From assembly GCA_948794795.1 (NCBI GenBank), contig CAQGLR010000041.1, positions 1 through 33,949 of the forward strand: 33,949 bases of DNA. The letters run 5' to 3'. A program made the translations under genes and the position numbers. The DNA is from an uncultured Lachnospiraceae bacterium (lineage in GTDB: Bacteria; Bacillota; Clostridia; Lachnospirales; Lachnospiraceae). Position 1 is the stretch's first letter. Every line of letters begins with the position of its first letter. The notes beneath the pieces are model-generated. The model worked only from the letters and a program-made list of their open reading frames with translations. It did not search any database and was not told the origin of the DNA. Positions 24,994 to 32,654 of the stretch are shown here, one piece after another.

Positions 24994-25022
24994 ATTATAC
25001 GGTACACTTTTGTGAACGTCAA
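24994..25022 (-). promoter_or_regulatory. Promoter of xis-int with operator 2 in its spacer
   Basis: On the minus strand TTGACG (25017-25022) and a perfect TATAAT (24994-24999) stand 17 bases apart. Operator 2, GGTACACTTTTGTGAAC (25001-25017), fills the whole spacer. Binding of a repressor here would exclude polymerase. Confidence 0.8.
25001..25017. promoter_or_regulatory. Repressor operator 2
   Basis: GGTACACTTTTGTGAAC matches operator 1 at 13 of 17 positions (TACAC and TGTG half-sites). It starts 35 bases after operator 1. Confidence 0.65.
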
Positions 25023-25040
25023 GTATTTATTTTAATTTTT

Positions 25041-25057
25041 TATACACAAATGTGTCC
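25041..25057. promoter_or_regulatory. Repressor operator 3
   Basis: TATACACAAATGTGTCC keeps the TACAC and TGTG half-sites at the same spacing, 40 bases from operator 2. It lies just upstream of the divergent repressor gene and may serve autoregulation. Confidence 0.6.
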
Positions 25058-25116
25058 CAATGTGATAGAATTGAACTAAGCACTAACGAAAATCACATAA
25101 ATTTGGAGGTATTGGC

Positions 25117-25665
25117 ATGACTACTGGAGAAAAGATTAAACACTTTCGGAATTTGCGTGGCATATCACAGGAAACGCTTGGTCAGCTTTCCGACATCAAT
25201 TCCGCCACTATAAAAAAATATGAGTATGGCATACGCAATCCCAAGCCCGACCAACTGCTGAAAATTGCAAATGCTTTGGGTATCAGTATCAATGTTTTCA
25301 TGGATTTTGATATAGAAACAGTGTCAGATGTATTGTCTTTAATTTTGAAAATGGACGAACAATTAGATATGAACTTTGAAGCAGAGAGATACGAGGACGG
25401 AAGTTTCAATCCCGCTACAATCAAAATATCCTTTCAGAACTCCCTGCTCAATCATAAGTTGGGCGTATACATGAAAGCAAGGGAATTGCAGGAGAACCTT
25501 TTGAATGATACGGAACGCTTCTCGTCAGAGGAAGAACACCAACGGGCGATTGAAGCACTCTCAAAGGATTTGGACGCTGTTAAGCAGAGTATTCTTGACG
25601 ACAGCAAGATTGTTAAAAAGGGCGTTAGGGGTATATCCGTAAAAATATATCCCGAAAATGAATGA
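25117..25665 (+). CDS. Cro/CI-type HTH repressor of the mobile element
   Basis: A 182-residue protein with an N-terminal XRE domain (residues 3-58): IKHFRNLRGISQETLGQLSD, NSATIKKYEYGIRNPKPDQL, KIANALGISINVFMDF. The C-terminal 120 residues are helical, acidic and without a LexA-type peptidase motif, so induction by self-cleavage is unlikely. It is divergent from xis-int across 180 bases that hold three similar palindromes, the natural targets for this protein. Its start follows TTTGGAGG by 9 bases. It probably keeps the element integrated; what relieves repression cannot be read from the sequence. Confidence 0.85.
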   Translation: MTTGEKIKHFRNLRGISQETLGQLSDINSATIKKYEYGIRNPKPDQLLKIANALGISINVFMDFDIETVSDVLSLILKMDEQLDMNFEAERYEDGSFNPATIKISFQNSLLNHKLGVYMKARELQENLLNDTERFSSEEEHQRAIEALSKDLDAVKQSILDDSKIVKKGVRGISVKIYPENE

Positions 25666-25687
25666 GAAAAATTTTTAGATAAAAGTA

Positions 25688-25718
25688 TTGACTTCCACGT
25701 AACGTGATACTGTATTCT
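25688..25718 (+). promoter_or_regulatory. MerR-type promoter with a 19-base spacer
   Basis: TTGACT (25688-25693) and TATTCT (25713-25718) stand 19 bases apart, the stretched spacing of MerR-activated promoters. The spacer holds the palindrome CACGTAACGTG (25697-25706 core), resembling operators of TipA/Mta-type regulators. It leads directly into the MerR gene, implying autoregulation. Confidence 0.8.
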
Positions 25719-25794
25719 TTTCTCATAGGAGCAGAATAGAAATAAGCCGGCAATCTCTGTCTTGCTTCTTCACAAATTTAAGGAGCTGATAAGA

Positions 25795-26673
25795 ATGCGA
25801 ACCATAAGCCAAGTTGCAGAATTAACAGGCATAAGCACCCGAACATTACAATATTATGACGAGATTGAATTGCTAAAGCCAAGTGAATTGACCGAATCTG
25901 GCTATCGCCTATATGATGATGAAGCCTTGCAAAAGCTACAACAAATCCTGTTTTTTAAGGAATTGGGATTTAAGCTGAAAGAGATTAAAGAAATTCTGCA
26001 AAAACCCGACTTTGACAAAATCAAGGCTTTCAAAAGACAAAAAGAACTGCTTCTGCTGAAGCGCAATCGGACAGACAGACTTATACAGCTTCTTAGCCGC
26101 TTAGAGAAAGGAGAACAATGTATGAGTTTTAAGGAATTTGACCTGTCTGATTACATTAGCGCATTAGAGGATTTTAAAAATAACAGCGCTGATGATGTTA
26201 TCAAACATTGGGGAAGTATTGAAAATTTCAATTTGTTTATTCAGAAAATCAAAGATGATGAAGCAGAGGTAACTAAACTTGCCATTCAACAATTCGGCAG
26301 TATTGAAAAGTACACCGAAGCCATGAAACATAATTTAGAGCATTTCTCTGAACTCATGGAAACACAATTAACAGAAGAAGCGAAAGAAATTGGAAAGCAA
26401 TCTGATATGCTGTATGGCAGACTAACCGCTGATTTGTCAGAAGATGTTTCTTCTCCTAAAATACAATCCATTGTAGATGAACTGTTGCAGCTTATACAGA
26501 AAAACAGCATCAGCGTATCTCTCGATAAGCCCTATATCAATGTCCTTATCGACACATATTCAAACGATTATATCAAAAGCATGACTGACAGCAAATATGG
26601 AGAAGAGGCTTCTGATTATATCGTAAAAGCGTTCCGTTATTACTCGGAGAATAACGCTTCCGAAAACAATTAG
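25795..26673 (+). CDS. MerR-family regulator with TipAS-like ligand domain
   Basis: The 292-residue protein begins MRTISQVAELTGISTRTLQY, the MerR winged helix, continuing YDEIELLKPSELTESGYRLY and FFKELGFKLKEIKEIL (residues 1-75). A dimerisation coiled coil follows (about 75-110). The C-terminal half is a helical TipAS/albicidin-resistance-like domain (SALEDFKNNSADDVIKHWGS, YTEAMKHNLEHFSELMETQL and a final AFRYY). TipAS domains bind drugs covalently or tightly and activate resistance genes. AAGGAGCTGATAAG precedes the ATG at 25795. No transporter is co-directional, so it may act only on its own promoter or as a drug-sequestering protein. A terminator follows at once. Confidence 0.88.
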   Translation: MRTISQVAELTGISTRTLQYYDEIELLKPSELTESGYRLYDDEALQKLQQILFFKELGFKLKEIKEILQKPDFDKIKAFKRQKELLLLKRNRTDRLIQLLSRLEKGEQCMSFKEFDLSDYISALEDFKNNSADDVIKHWGSIENFNLFIQKIKDDEAEVTKLAIQQFGSIEKYTEAMKHNLEHFSELMETQLTEEAKEIGKQSDMLYGRLTADLSEDVSSPKIQSIVDELLQLIQKNSISVSLDKPYINVLIDTYSNDYIKSMTDSKYGEEASDYIVKAFRYYSENNASENN

Positions 26674-26702
26674 AGCCATTTTAGAGCCAACAGGCATAAA
26701 GC

Positions 26703-26744
26703 AATCTCGGAAACGCCCATTTTATCAGCATTTCCGAGATTTTA
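26703..26744 (+). terminator. Rho-independent terminator after the MerR gene
   Basis: AATCTCGGAAA pairs perfectly with TTTCCGAGATT over 11 bases around a 17-base loop, followed by TTTA. It is 30 bases past the stop codon. Confidence 0.8.
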
Positions 26745-26963
26745 TCCGTTATTCGAACTCGGCAAGTTTACTTTATATCTTAAACTATTTTGTTTAATTT
26801 TCATTGTAAAGATGCCGATATTTTACTTCAATTACACAATTTATTTTGGCTTGCTAATTTTCTGTTGCCAAATTGTTGCCATATACTCATTATATCAAAG
26901 TCCGAAAATAAAGCAACTTTTTTCGTTAGAAAATCAAAAAGACAAACCGAAATTTTGCAGCGC

Positions 26964-27596
26964 CTATACCATTGAAATGATTGTCATAATAACGTCTGTT
27001 CCATTTCCTAATAAATTCCCTATAAAATGGGCTGTCATTGGTACATATATATTTTTAGTCTTTATGTATGAAATACTTAAAGGCAGTGCCCATATCATAG
27101 TTAAAAATATTCCCCATATCGTCAATGAATGTTCTACAGCATACAAGAACATACTTAGTAAGGTTGTGCATAGGAGTATTCTTTTATTCTGAAAAGAAAT
27201 AATATTTTTTCTATAAAATATTTCTTCCGTAATTGCAGGTAATATTATTGTAGATATTGCAAATATTGTTAATGTCAACCAACTGTTTCTTCTTAGCGCA
27301 ATCGTTCCTGTATTGTAATTCGGAAATAAATTTTCTAAAATTATTGTTATTATAAATGCGATAACAAAAAATAATGCAGTAATAATTACTTGTTTCCAAA
27401 ATCTTTTACCGCTTTTTATGCTACTCAACCATTCTTTCAACGAGAAATCTTTCTTTATACAGAAGTATATCAGCAATAGCAGATAAAATATGAAATTGGT
27501 ATAAATAAAATACTCCTTTGGAAATATAAAGCAGGATAAAATGAATGCACCCTCTATTATGAGTGGTATAATATTTTTTCTCATATATTCTCCCAT
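26964..27596 (-). CDS. CPBP-family intramembrane metalloprotease
   Basis: A 210-residue polytopic protein with about seven membrane segments. The CPBP (Abi) signature is present: PAITEEIFYRKNI (motif 1, tandem Glu and Arg), a single His in YAVEHSLTIWGIF (motif 2) and HFIGNLLGN (motif 3). This family includes eukaryotic Rce1-like prenyl-protein proteases and bacterial proteins for bacteriocin self-immunity or maturation. The chosen ATG at 27594-27596 follows AAAGGTGG by 7 bases. The TTG at 27614 overlaps that ribosome site and is less likely. There is no bacteriocin gene in sight, so the role is open; self-immunity or defence cargo is plausible. Confidence 0.85.
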   Translation of the reverse strand: MGEYMRKNIIPLIIEGAFILSCFIFPKEYFIYTNFIFYLLLLIYFCIKKDFSLKEWLSSIKSGKRFWKQVIITALFFVIAFIITIILENLFPNYNTGTIALRRNSWLTLTIFAISTIILPAITEEIFYRKNIISFQNKRILLCTTLLSMFLYAVEHSLTIWGIFLTMIWALPLSISYIKTKNIYVPMTAHFIGNLLGNGTDVIMTIISMV

Positions 27597-27950
27597 ATAC
27601 TTACCACCTTTCAACCGTTAAAGCCCGATTGTAATTTGATGATTTTTAAGGGAAACATTAGCTGTTATATTTGTTTATTAAAATCTCCGCTAACCCTTGA
27701 AAACACTAAGTTTATCGCAGGTGAACTTTCCCTTAAAGTTTCCCTTGTGTTATATCTTCCCACAGGGCATTACGAACCCTGATAAGGGAAAAAATGAGGG
27801 CACAAGATGTCCGATGGACATCTGCTCTGTGCCGACCGAAGCGGAGCGGAGACAACAGAATCACATAAAACATTATAACACAAAGCATATGGGAATTGTG
27901 AACTGATTGAAATGCTTTCAAAAAAACAATGAAAAGAGGACAGATAAAAA
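27597..27950. other. Intergenic region with a strong hairpin
   Basis: No convincing gene. It contains short repeats of TTTCCCTT around 27728-27749 and the hairpin at 27799-27833, then an untranslated run to the DUF6061 gene. The region is less AT-rich than its surroundings (GCGGAGCGGAGAC), which suggests structured RNA. Confidence 0.4.
27799..27833 (+). ncRNA. Leader hairpin upstream of the DUF6061 gene (candidate RNA element)
   Basis: GGCACA-AGATGTCC (27799-27812) pairs with GGACATCT and TGTGCC (27816-27823 and 27828-27833), a 14-pair stem with one 4-base bulge and a 3-base loop. No U-tract follows. It may be a leader or a small RNA; nothing confirms transcription. Confidence 0.4.
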
Positions 27951-28190
27951 ATGAATATCATTTATGCCACATACAATATCCACCATAACAGTATTGACAT
28001 ATATACCTATGCAGGCTACTTTTTACGGATAGACTGCCACAAAGCAGAAGAAGATTTGAAAACTACTCCCTGCTCTGAATGTGCCTTAAATGCTTTGGCA
28101 ATAGATGAACCGCTTAAATACGCAAGATTGTATCTTGAAGGAAATATGCAAATGTGGGTGGATGCGGAAGACAGTTTTGAACTGTGTTAA
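27951..28190 (+). CDS. DUF6061-like small protein, 79 aa
   Basis: The protein starts MNIIYATYNIHHNSIDIYTY and ends WVDAEDSFELC. The middle has CHKAEEDLKTTPCSECALNA and LAIDEPLKYARLYLEGNMQ. The length and pattern fit DUF6061 proteins, which are common on Clostridia mobile elements and of unknown function. GAGGACAG lies 8 bases before the ATG. Two Cys pairs could bind metal, but this is a guess. A bidirectional terminator follows at once. Confidence 0.7.
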   Translation: MNIIYATYNIHHNSIDIYTYAGYFLRIDCHKAEEDLKTTPCSECALNALAIDEPLKYARLYLEGNMQMWVDAEDSFELC

Positions 28191-28191
28191 T

Positions 28192-28220
28192 TTTAATTCC
28201 CCGAATTCGGGGGAATTAAA
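28192..28220. terminator. Bidirectional terminator between convergent genes
   Basis: TTTAATTCCCC pairs with GGGGAATTAAA around GAATTC. T- and A-rich ends on both sides allow termination of the DUF6061 gene and of the opposing KilA-N-derived frame, whose stop codon lies directly beside it. Confidence 0.8.
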
Positions 28221-28784
28221 TCACTTCAAAATCTTTGTAGTCTGTTCTTCCAAAATTAACATCTGATGTATTACAATTTTATTGAGTTTTATTAAGCGTT
28301 CTTTCTGGTTCAGCCCATCTTCAATCAGGACTGCATTGATGTTTTCCATATTTGACAGGCATATCAATTCATTTATACTCGCATAATCCCTGATATTGCC
28401 TTTTTTATCCGGGTTATCTTGCCATTGTCTAGCTGTCATACCAAATAATGCCATATTCAGCACATCAGCTTCAGATGCGTAAATAACAGAGATTTGCTGT
28501 GGTGTAAGTTCCGACGGAATAAGATTAACCTTAATGGCATCTGTATGTATTCGGTAGTTAATTTTTGCCAATTCTCTCTTAGCACTCCATCCAAATAAGG
28601 CCTGTTCTTCTTTCTTTAGCCACTCAAATTCCTTGATAAGATATAATTTGAATTGCGGAGATACCCAGCTTGCAAACTCAAACGCAATATCTTTATATGC
28701 GTATGTACCACCATAAGCAAATGCTCTCGCAATTCCTATCGCCCCCATTGCATCCAATCGATCTGCATCATGCAGCTACCATCA
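28221..28784 (-). pseudogene. Chimeric remnant: end of an HD hydrolase joined to a KilA-N-type protein C-terminus
   Basis: The first 20 residues read DADRLDAMGAIGIARAFAYG, the C-terminal signature of YedJ-like HD phosphohydrolases. After GG it changes to TYAYKDIAFEFASWVSPQFK, the KilA-N domain end, and continues with the KilA-N protein C-terminal domain (KINYRIHTDAIKVNLIPSEL, YASEADVLNMALFGMTARQW, NPDKKGNIRDYA). The N-terminal DNA-binding half of KilA-N is missing. The only start in this frame is TTG at 28757, without a ribosome site. It looks like a deletion fusion, perhaps through a shared TATGGTGGT-like sequence. Expression as a protein is doubtful. Confidence 0.7.
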
Positions 28785-28950
28785 CTATGTATTCGTCACA
28801 TTTTTCTATCTTTGCAATTTTCTCCGCATTATTTAAGACTCTCACGCTATGCCAATAATCATGTCCTGAACAATCATTTGCGAACAATTCCTTTATTTTT
28901 TGTTTAAGCATATATCGAGTCTGTTCATATACATACCTTAGATTATCCAT
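28768..28950 (-). pseudogene. 5' fragment of an HD-domain phosphohydrolase
   Basis: The frame MDNLRYVYEQTRYMLKQKI and on to CSGHDYWHSVRVLNNAEKIA is the N-terminus of an HD hydrolase, including its first metal-binding histidines. After YIVMVAA it meets TGA. Intact relatives continue with LLHD, the HD motif itself; here only traces (CATGAT) remain before the DADRLDAMG segment in another phase. About 100 codons in the middle are therefore missing. Its ATG overlaps the end of the HAD gene by 13 bases, so the two genes were translationally coupled. Confidence 0.75.
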
Positions 28951-29714
28951 TTTTTCAAATAAGCGGCTACGCCATCATCCTCGTTTGAAAGTGTGATATC
29001 ATCGGCAATATCTTTGACCTCTTGTACTGCATTTCCCATTGCCACGCCGATACCGCATATCTTTAACATACCTATATCTGCATAATCATCCCCAAAAGCA
29101 ACAATTTCCGCTACCTCTGCATGGTACGCTTCACATATTGCCAATATTGCTTTTTCCTTTGTAATTCCGCTTTTCGTAAACTTATACCAATCGCCATCCG
29201 AAAAATGCTGGCTGTCAAGTCCTGAAAAATGTTCACATAATCTTTGCGCCAAGCCGGGCTGGTGTATTTCAACACATATCTTCAAAGCTTCATGGTTAAA
29301 ATCTGTAAAGTCCGTATATATGCTGTCTCCCCAGCTTTGGTCCTGCTCTTTTGGATTCGTTTTATAATTCCAATAATGTGCGTCTAATGTATCAACCGTA
29401 ATTTCGCAATCCATACCGCATATTTTTCTTGCTGATTCAATAAAGCCCTTTGTCTCTGTTACTGAAAAAGAAGAAGAAATGATAATTTTTCCGTTTACCC
29501 GTACCAATGCCCCACCGCTGGAAATAAGAATATCCGGCTTCAGTTCTCTTAAAAAGCTCAAACAATTTTGTTCGCCCCTTGATGTTGAAATACCGATTAT
29601 ATACCCGCATTCTTTACATTTGGATAATATTTCCAGCGTATATTCAGATAAAGTTTTATCATTTCTTAACAAAGTGCCATCTAAATCAAAAAGTAATATT
29701 TGAGGTTTTTCCAT
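28938..29714 (-). CDS. HAD-superfamily (Cof-type, IIB) phosphatase
   Basis: The 258-residue protein has HAD motif I LFDLDGTLLRND (catalytic Asp near residue 8), motif II GISTSRG, motif III Lys in GITKEKAI, and motif IV FGDDYADIGMLKICGIGVAM, with a C2B cap between. Cof-type members dephosphorylate sugar phosphates, flavin or pyridoxal phosphates; the substrate is not predictable. The ATG at 29712-29714 was chosen because GGAGG lies 8 bases upstream. The longer frame to 29795 has no such site. The HD-hydrolase fragment overlaps its 3' end, so a two-gene unit existed before the deletion. Confidence 0.9.
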   Translation of the reverse strand: MEKPQILLFDLDGTLLRNDKTLSEYTLEILSKCKECGYIIGISTSRGEQNCLSFLRELKPDILISSGGALVRVNGKIIISSSFSVTETKGFIESARKICGMDCEITVDTLDAHYWNYKTNPKEQDQSWGDSIYTDFTDFNHEALKICVEIHQPGLAQRLCEHFSGLDSQHFSDGDWYKFTKSGITKEKAILAICEAYHAEVAEIVAFGDDYADIGMLKICGIGVAMGNAVQEVKDIADDITLSNEDDGVAAYLKKWII

Positions 29715-29859
29715 GATATATTCCTCCAAAAGCCAAGCTCTTTTAAATATGTGCCATGAATCCATGATAGCACATTCTTTTTTATTTATCATCAAAATGT
29801 TTTAAGTACAGCAAAAACCGAAAGTCTATCTCGCAAATGCTGATTTATTGCGGTATTCT

Positions 29860-29950
29860 CTTCAAGGTTCTTCCTGATATGCTTTCATCATTGCATTTGC
29901 CAATTCTTCAAAATCATCTATGGAAATAATCTTATAGTACACTTTTCTTC
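29860..29950 (-). pseudogene. Fragment of a GNAT acetyltransferase
   Basis: The minus strand reads VYYKIISIDDFEELANAMMK then AYQEEP before TGA. This is the start pattern of GNAT enzymes (a beta strand, then D-x-EELA, A-x-EEPW), with TGA at the place of the usual Trp. Nothing beyond the first helix remains. The surrounding 29796-30012 holds no other gene. Confidence 0.4.
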
Positions 29951-30012
29951 TCACTTCATTTTGCCAAACTTCAGTTTTCCATTCCCTTCAAACGCCCTAG
30001 CAAAAATAGAAT

Positions 30013-30615
30013 TTATCCATTTGTAAATTCCTTGTCAAAAGCTCTAACTGTCTTACGATTCCGTTCATCGTCATAAATATCCGACTCAAAATATCTTCCT
30101 CCGCAAACCTCCTGCAAATATCCTTCCTTTAGTTCCATAGCCATAAATGCCGGATAATTGTACCCCTCTGCATCTGCTATTCCATAAACTTCCGCTTCCT
30201 TGAATCCAAACCGGGGATAATACTCCGGTCTTCCAAAAAACAGGATTGCGCCATAATCAAGCCTTTTCGCCCGTCCTATCATGGCATGAATCAGTTTCCC
30301 ACCAATGCCTATCCGCTGATATTCGGGTAATACACTCAATGGTCCAAAGTTCAGAACGGGAAGAGACAGGTTCTCTTTTTTCACAACCGCATTACTACAA
30401 ATAATATGTCCGACAATCGTCCCATCTTCCAGTTCCGCAACTAAACTGAGTGCCATAATCCCATCTCGGTGCCGCAATTCATGAACTATCCAATGCTCAT
30501 AAGGACAGCCAATCTGTCCCCGATTGATTCTGTCAGGATACCCGAAGGCGGCTCTTGTTAGTTCCTCTACCCTTCGATAATCTTTTTCTTTTTCCAGTCT
30601 AACATTTATCTCCAT
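30013..30615 (-). CDS. GNAT N-acetyltransferase (YhbS-like)
   Basis: The 200-residue enzyme has the GNAT acetyl-CoA site LSVLPEYQRIGIGGKLIHAM (Q-x-x-G-x-G/A) and the family C-terminal pattern FFGRPEYYPRFGFKEAEVYG followed by MAMELKEG. YhbS-like members acetylate small molecules or tRNA-derived substrates; the target is unknown here. The ATG at 30613-30615 follows GGAGG by 6 bases; the longer frame to 30651 lacks a ribosome site. It is a cargo gene between the HAD gene and TnpV. It is not close enough to either to show co-transcription. Confidence 0.85.
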   Translation of the reverse strand: MEINVRLEKEKDYRRVEELTRAAFGYPDRINRGQIGCPYEHWIVHELRHRDGIMALSLVAELEDGTIVGHIICSNAVVKKENLSLPVLNFGPLSVLPEYQRIGIGGKLIHAMIGRAKRLDYGAILFFGRPEYYPRFGFKEAEVYGIADAEGYNYPAFMAMELKEGYLQEVCGGRYFESDIYDDERNRKTVRAFDKEFTNG

Positions 30616-30705
30616 GCAATCCTCCAAAGCCCGATTTGCCATTCTTAACAATATTAACAGTATACCACGTCACTTTATATAAGTCCACAGTTTCCGCAAT
30701 CAAAA

Positions 30706-30736
30706 TGCGGAGCAGTTTCAGTTTTCCCACTCCGCA
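30706..30736 (-). terminator. Terminator after TnpV
   Basis: TGCGGAG and CTCCGCA pair perfectly over 7 bases around a 17-base loop. On the minus strand TTTTG follows. It begins 6 bases past the TnpV stop codon. Confidence 0.75.
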
Positions 30737-30741
30737 CAGAT

Positions 30742-31128
30742 TTACACATATATCATCTCTCTTAGCACTACCTCCTCCGCAGCACTCCTCACATTACTCA
30801 TAAGTCCAACCCACTTCATTTGCTCTGTAGCTTTTAATTCTTCTGTAATCCCTGCCCCCGCTTTCATCTGTTCTACAATCTTTTCCACTCTTGCATGGCA
30901 CTCCTCGTCTACCTCATGCAGATGTTCATTCAATTTGCCATCCAGCAACAGATGGAGATATTCTGCTCTATGATTTACTTTTAAATATTCCCACCGCATA
31001 AGTCCATATTTTCCTATATTGTAGTGTGTTCCCTCTGGCAACCCCAAATCAGGATAATACAAATCATGCTCTCCCAATCGGTACACAATACCATTTTCCA
31101 CAATAACTTCTGCTAATTCTTTACTCAT
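30742..31128 (-). CDS. tnpV: Transposon-encoded protein TnpV
   Basis: The 128-residue protein matches TnpV of Tn4451-like and related Clostridia elements: YPDLGLPEGTHYNIGKYGLM, RWEYLKVNHRAEYLHLLLDG, KLNEHLHEVDEECHARVE. TnpV is not needed for excision of Tn4451 and its function is unknown. It lies 77 bases downstream of the relaxase gene in the same direction and is closed by a terminator, so relaxase and TnpV probably form one transcript. In Tn4451 the TnpZ relaxase is likewise of the Mob/Pre type. Confidence 0.8.
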   Translation of the reverse strand: MSKELAEVIVENGIVYRLGEHDLYYPDLGLPEGTHYNIGKYGLMRWEYLKVNHRAEYLHLLLDGKLNEHLHEVDEECHARVEKIVEQMKAGAGITEELKATEQMKWVGLMSNVRSAAEEVVLREMIYV

Positions 31129-31205
31129 AATCTTCCTCCATTCTTATGTACGGATAAAGAAAGATAATTCTTTTCCTTTATCCGTTTCTGTTACCCATAC
31201 TACAA

Positions 31206-32654
31206 CTACCTGCTCCTGTTACTAAAACCAATACTCTCTGAAAATCTTTGCACCTTCTCGCCAACAGACTCCAGAAAACGCTCCAGCATATTCAATCCAT
31301 TAATGGTAAACTGTTTCATGAAATCGTATGCCTTCTGCAACTTCTCCTTCAGCGTTCTGTTTTCGTCTTTCAATATCATATTTTCCCGCTTTAACCTAAG
31401 CATATCATCAAACATAGCCGTTCCCCTTTCGCTTGGCTCAACCCTGCGGTACTTCTCATACTGTTGCATTGCCTCCTCTTTCACAAAATCTGTTTGTTTC
31501 TGCATATCTTCAAAATCATTCACAGCCTCTTGTATTTGTATTTTCACAATATCCAGCTTTATCTCCTCTGCCTGTACTTCCTCCGTTTTATCAGCTTTTC
31601 TCTGTTCCAATTCTTTTATCTGCCCCTCAAGGGACTTTGCTTTTTCCTCAAACATACTGCTCTTTTCGGCATATTTCTCATAGGATTTCTTCTTATCCTC
31701 ATACCATGAATGATACAGTTCATACCGTTCTTTTGTATCTTTCTCAAGGCTCTTATAAAACTCATAAGAATCCTGCATCCTGTCCTTATCTGTCTGTACT
31801 TTCTCCCAATTTTCTTTCGCCCGCTCCGTCTCCTACCGAATTTTCTCTGCCTTTGCCTCATTTTCCTCCAAAATCTGCTCTTGGGACTGCAATGCCTCCT
31901 CATTGACCTCCATCAGAAAGCTCTGGCTCGCTATCTTGTCTTTCTGCCCGGAAATCTCCTGCTCCAGTTCTTTTACCTCTGCCTTCCGCATTTTCTTCTC
32001 ATAATCGTAAACCGACAAATGCTTTTCATGCGTCCCCTTTTGAAGCCATTCCATCTTATAATGTTCCATAATCTCCGCAAGACACTGTTTTTCGCTCTCC
32101 ACCCAGCGTTTCCACTCGGTATCAAACCGCCCTGCTCCCACAAATCCCTGTGCCTTCAATGCACCTTTTAAGGACACCTTTGTTTCCAGCCCACGCTTAT
32201 TTCCGGTTGAAAACGGCACATAATCAATATGCAGATGCGGTGTTTCCTCATCCAAGTGCATGACCGCATTAAATACCCGAAGATTGGGATTTCTCTCTTG
32301 AAATCCGTTCATATAATCTTCCAATGCCAGTTGGGCATAAACACTTTCCACCATGCCACAGTTTGTATCATCCCTGTTGCCAATCTGGACAATCAGCTCA
32401 TGGAACAGTTTTTCCTGCCTGCTGGTGCGTATTTTTTCATAGTAATTGTCAATCCTGCGGTCTGCCCTAGTCTGCTTTGCATTATAAGTTTCCAGTGCCT
32501 CATCAAAGAGTGTATGGTAGACCTTTTTGATACTTTCTTTCATATAGACTTTATTACCTTTGCTACGCTCACTGTCTACATTCTTTGCAATAAACGTCCG
32601 ATTATTATGATTTAAGGAACCCTTTCCCACCATCATCGAAATCGTTCTCTCCAT
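31206..32654 (-). pseudogene. MobV-family relaxase interrupted by an in-frame amber codon
   Basis: The relaxase should nick the element's oriT and lead its transfer. Residues 1-190 hold the MobV/Pre domain: LNHNNRTFIAKN (motif I), KLFHELIVQIGN, and HLDEETPHLHIDYVPF (motif III, with the metal-binding His triad). Further conserved parts are KRGLETKVSLKGAL and KGTHEKHLSVYDYE. A long coiled coil follows. At 31833-31835 a TAG stands after AEAKAEKIR-like residues, and the same phase goes on with ETERAKENWEKVQTDKDRMQ to the true end at 31206. CAG to TAG is the simplest cause. The truncated product (273 residues) keeps the whole catalytic domain, so nicking activity may survive. Intact length would be 482 residues. 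Confidence 0.85.

Noticed and set aside
3834..32654. Amber codon reassigned to glutamine, suggested by TAG inside two genes.
   Set aside because: TAG is used as the normal stop by several clear genes (second SGNH protein, MerR, transposase, xis). One of the broken genes also has an internal TGA. Ordinary nonsense mutations explain the pattern.
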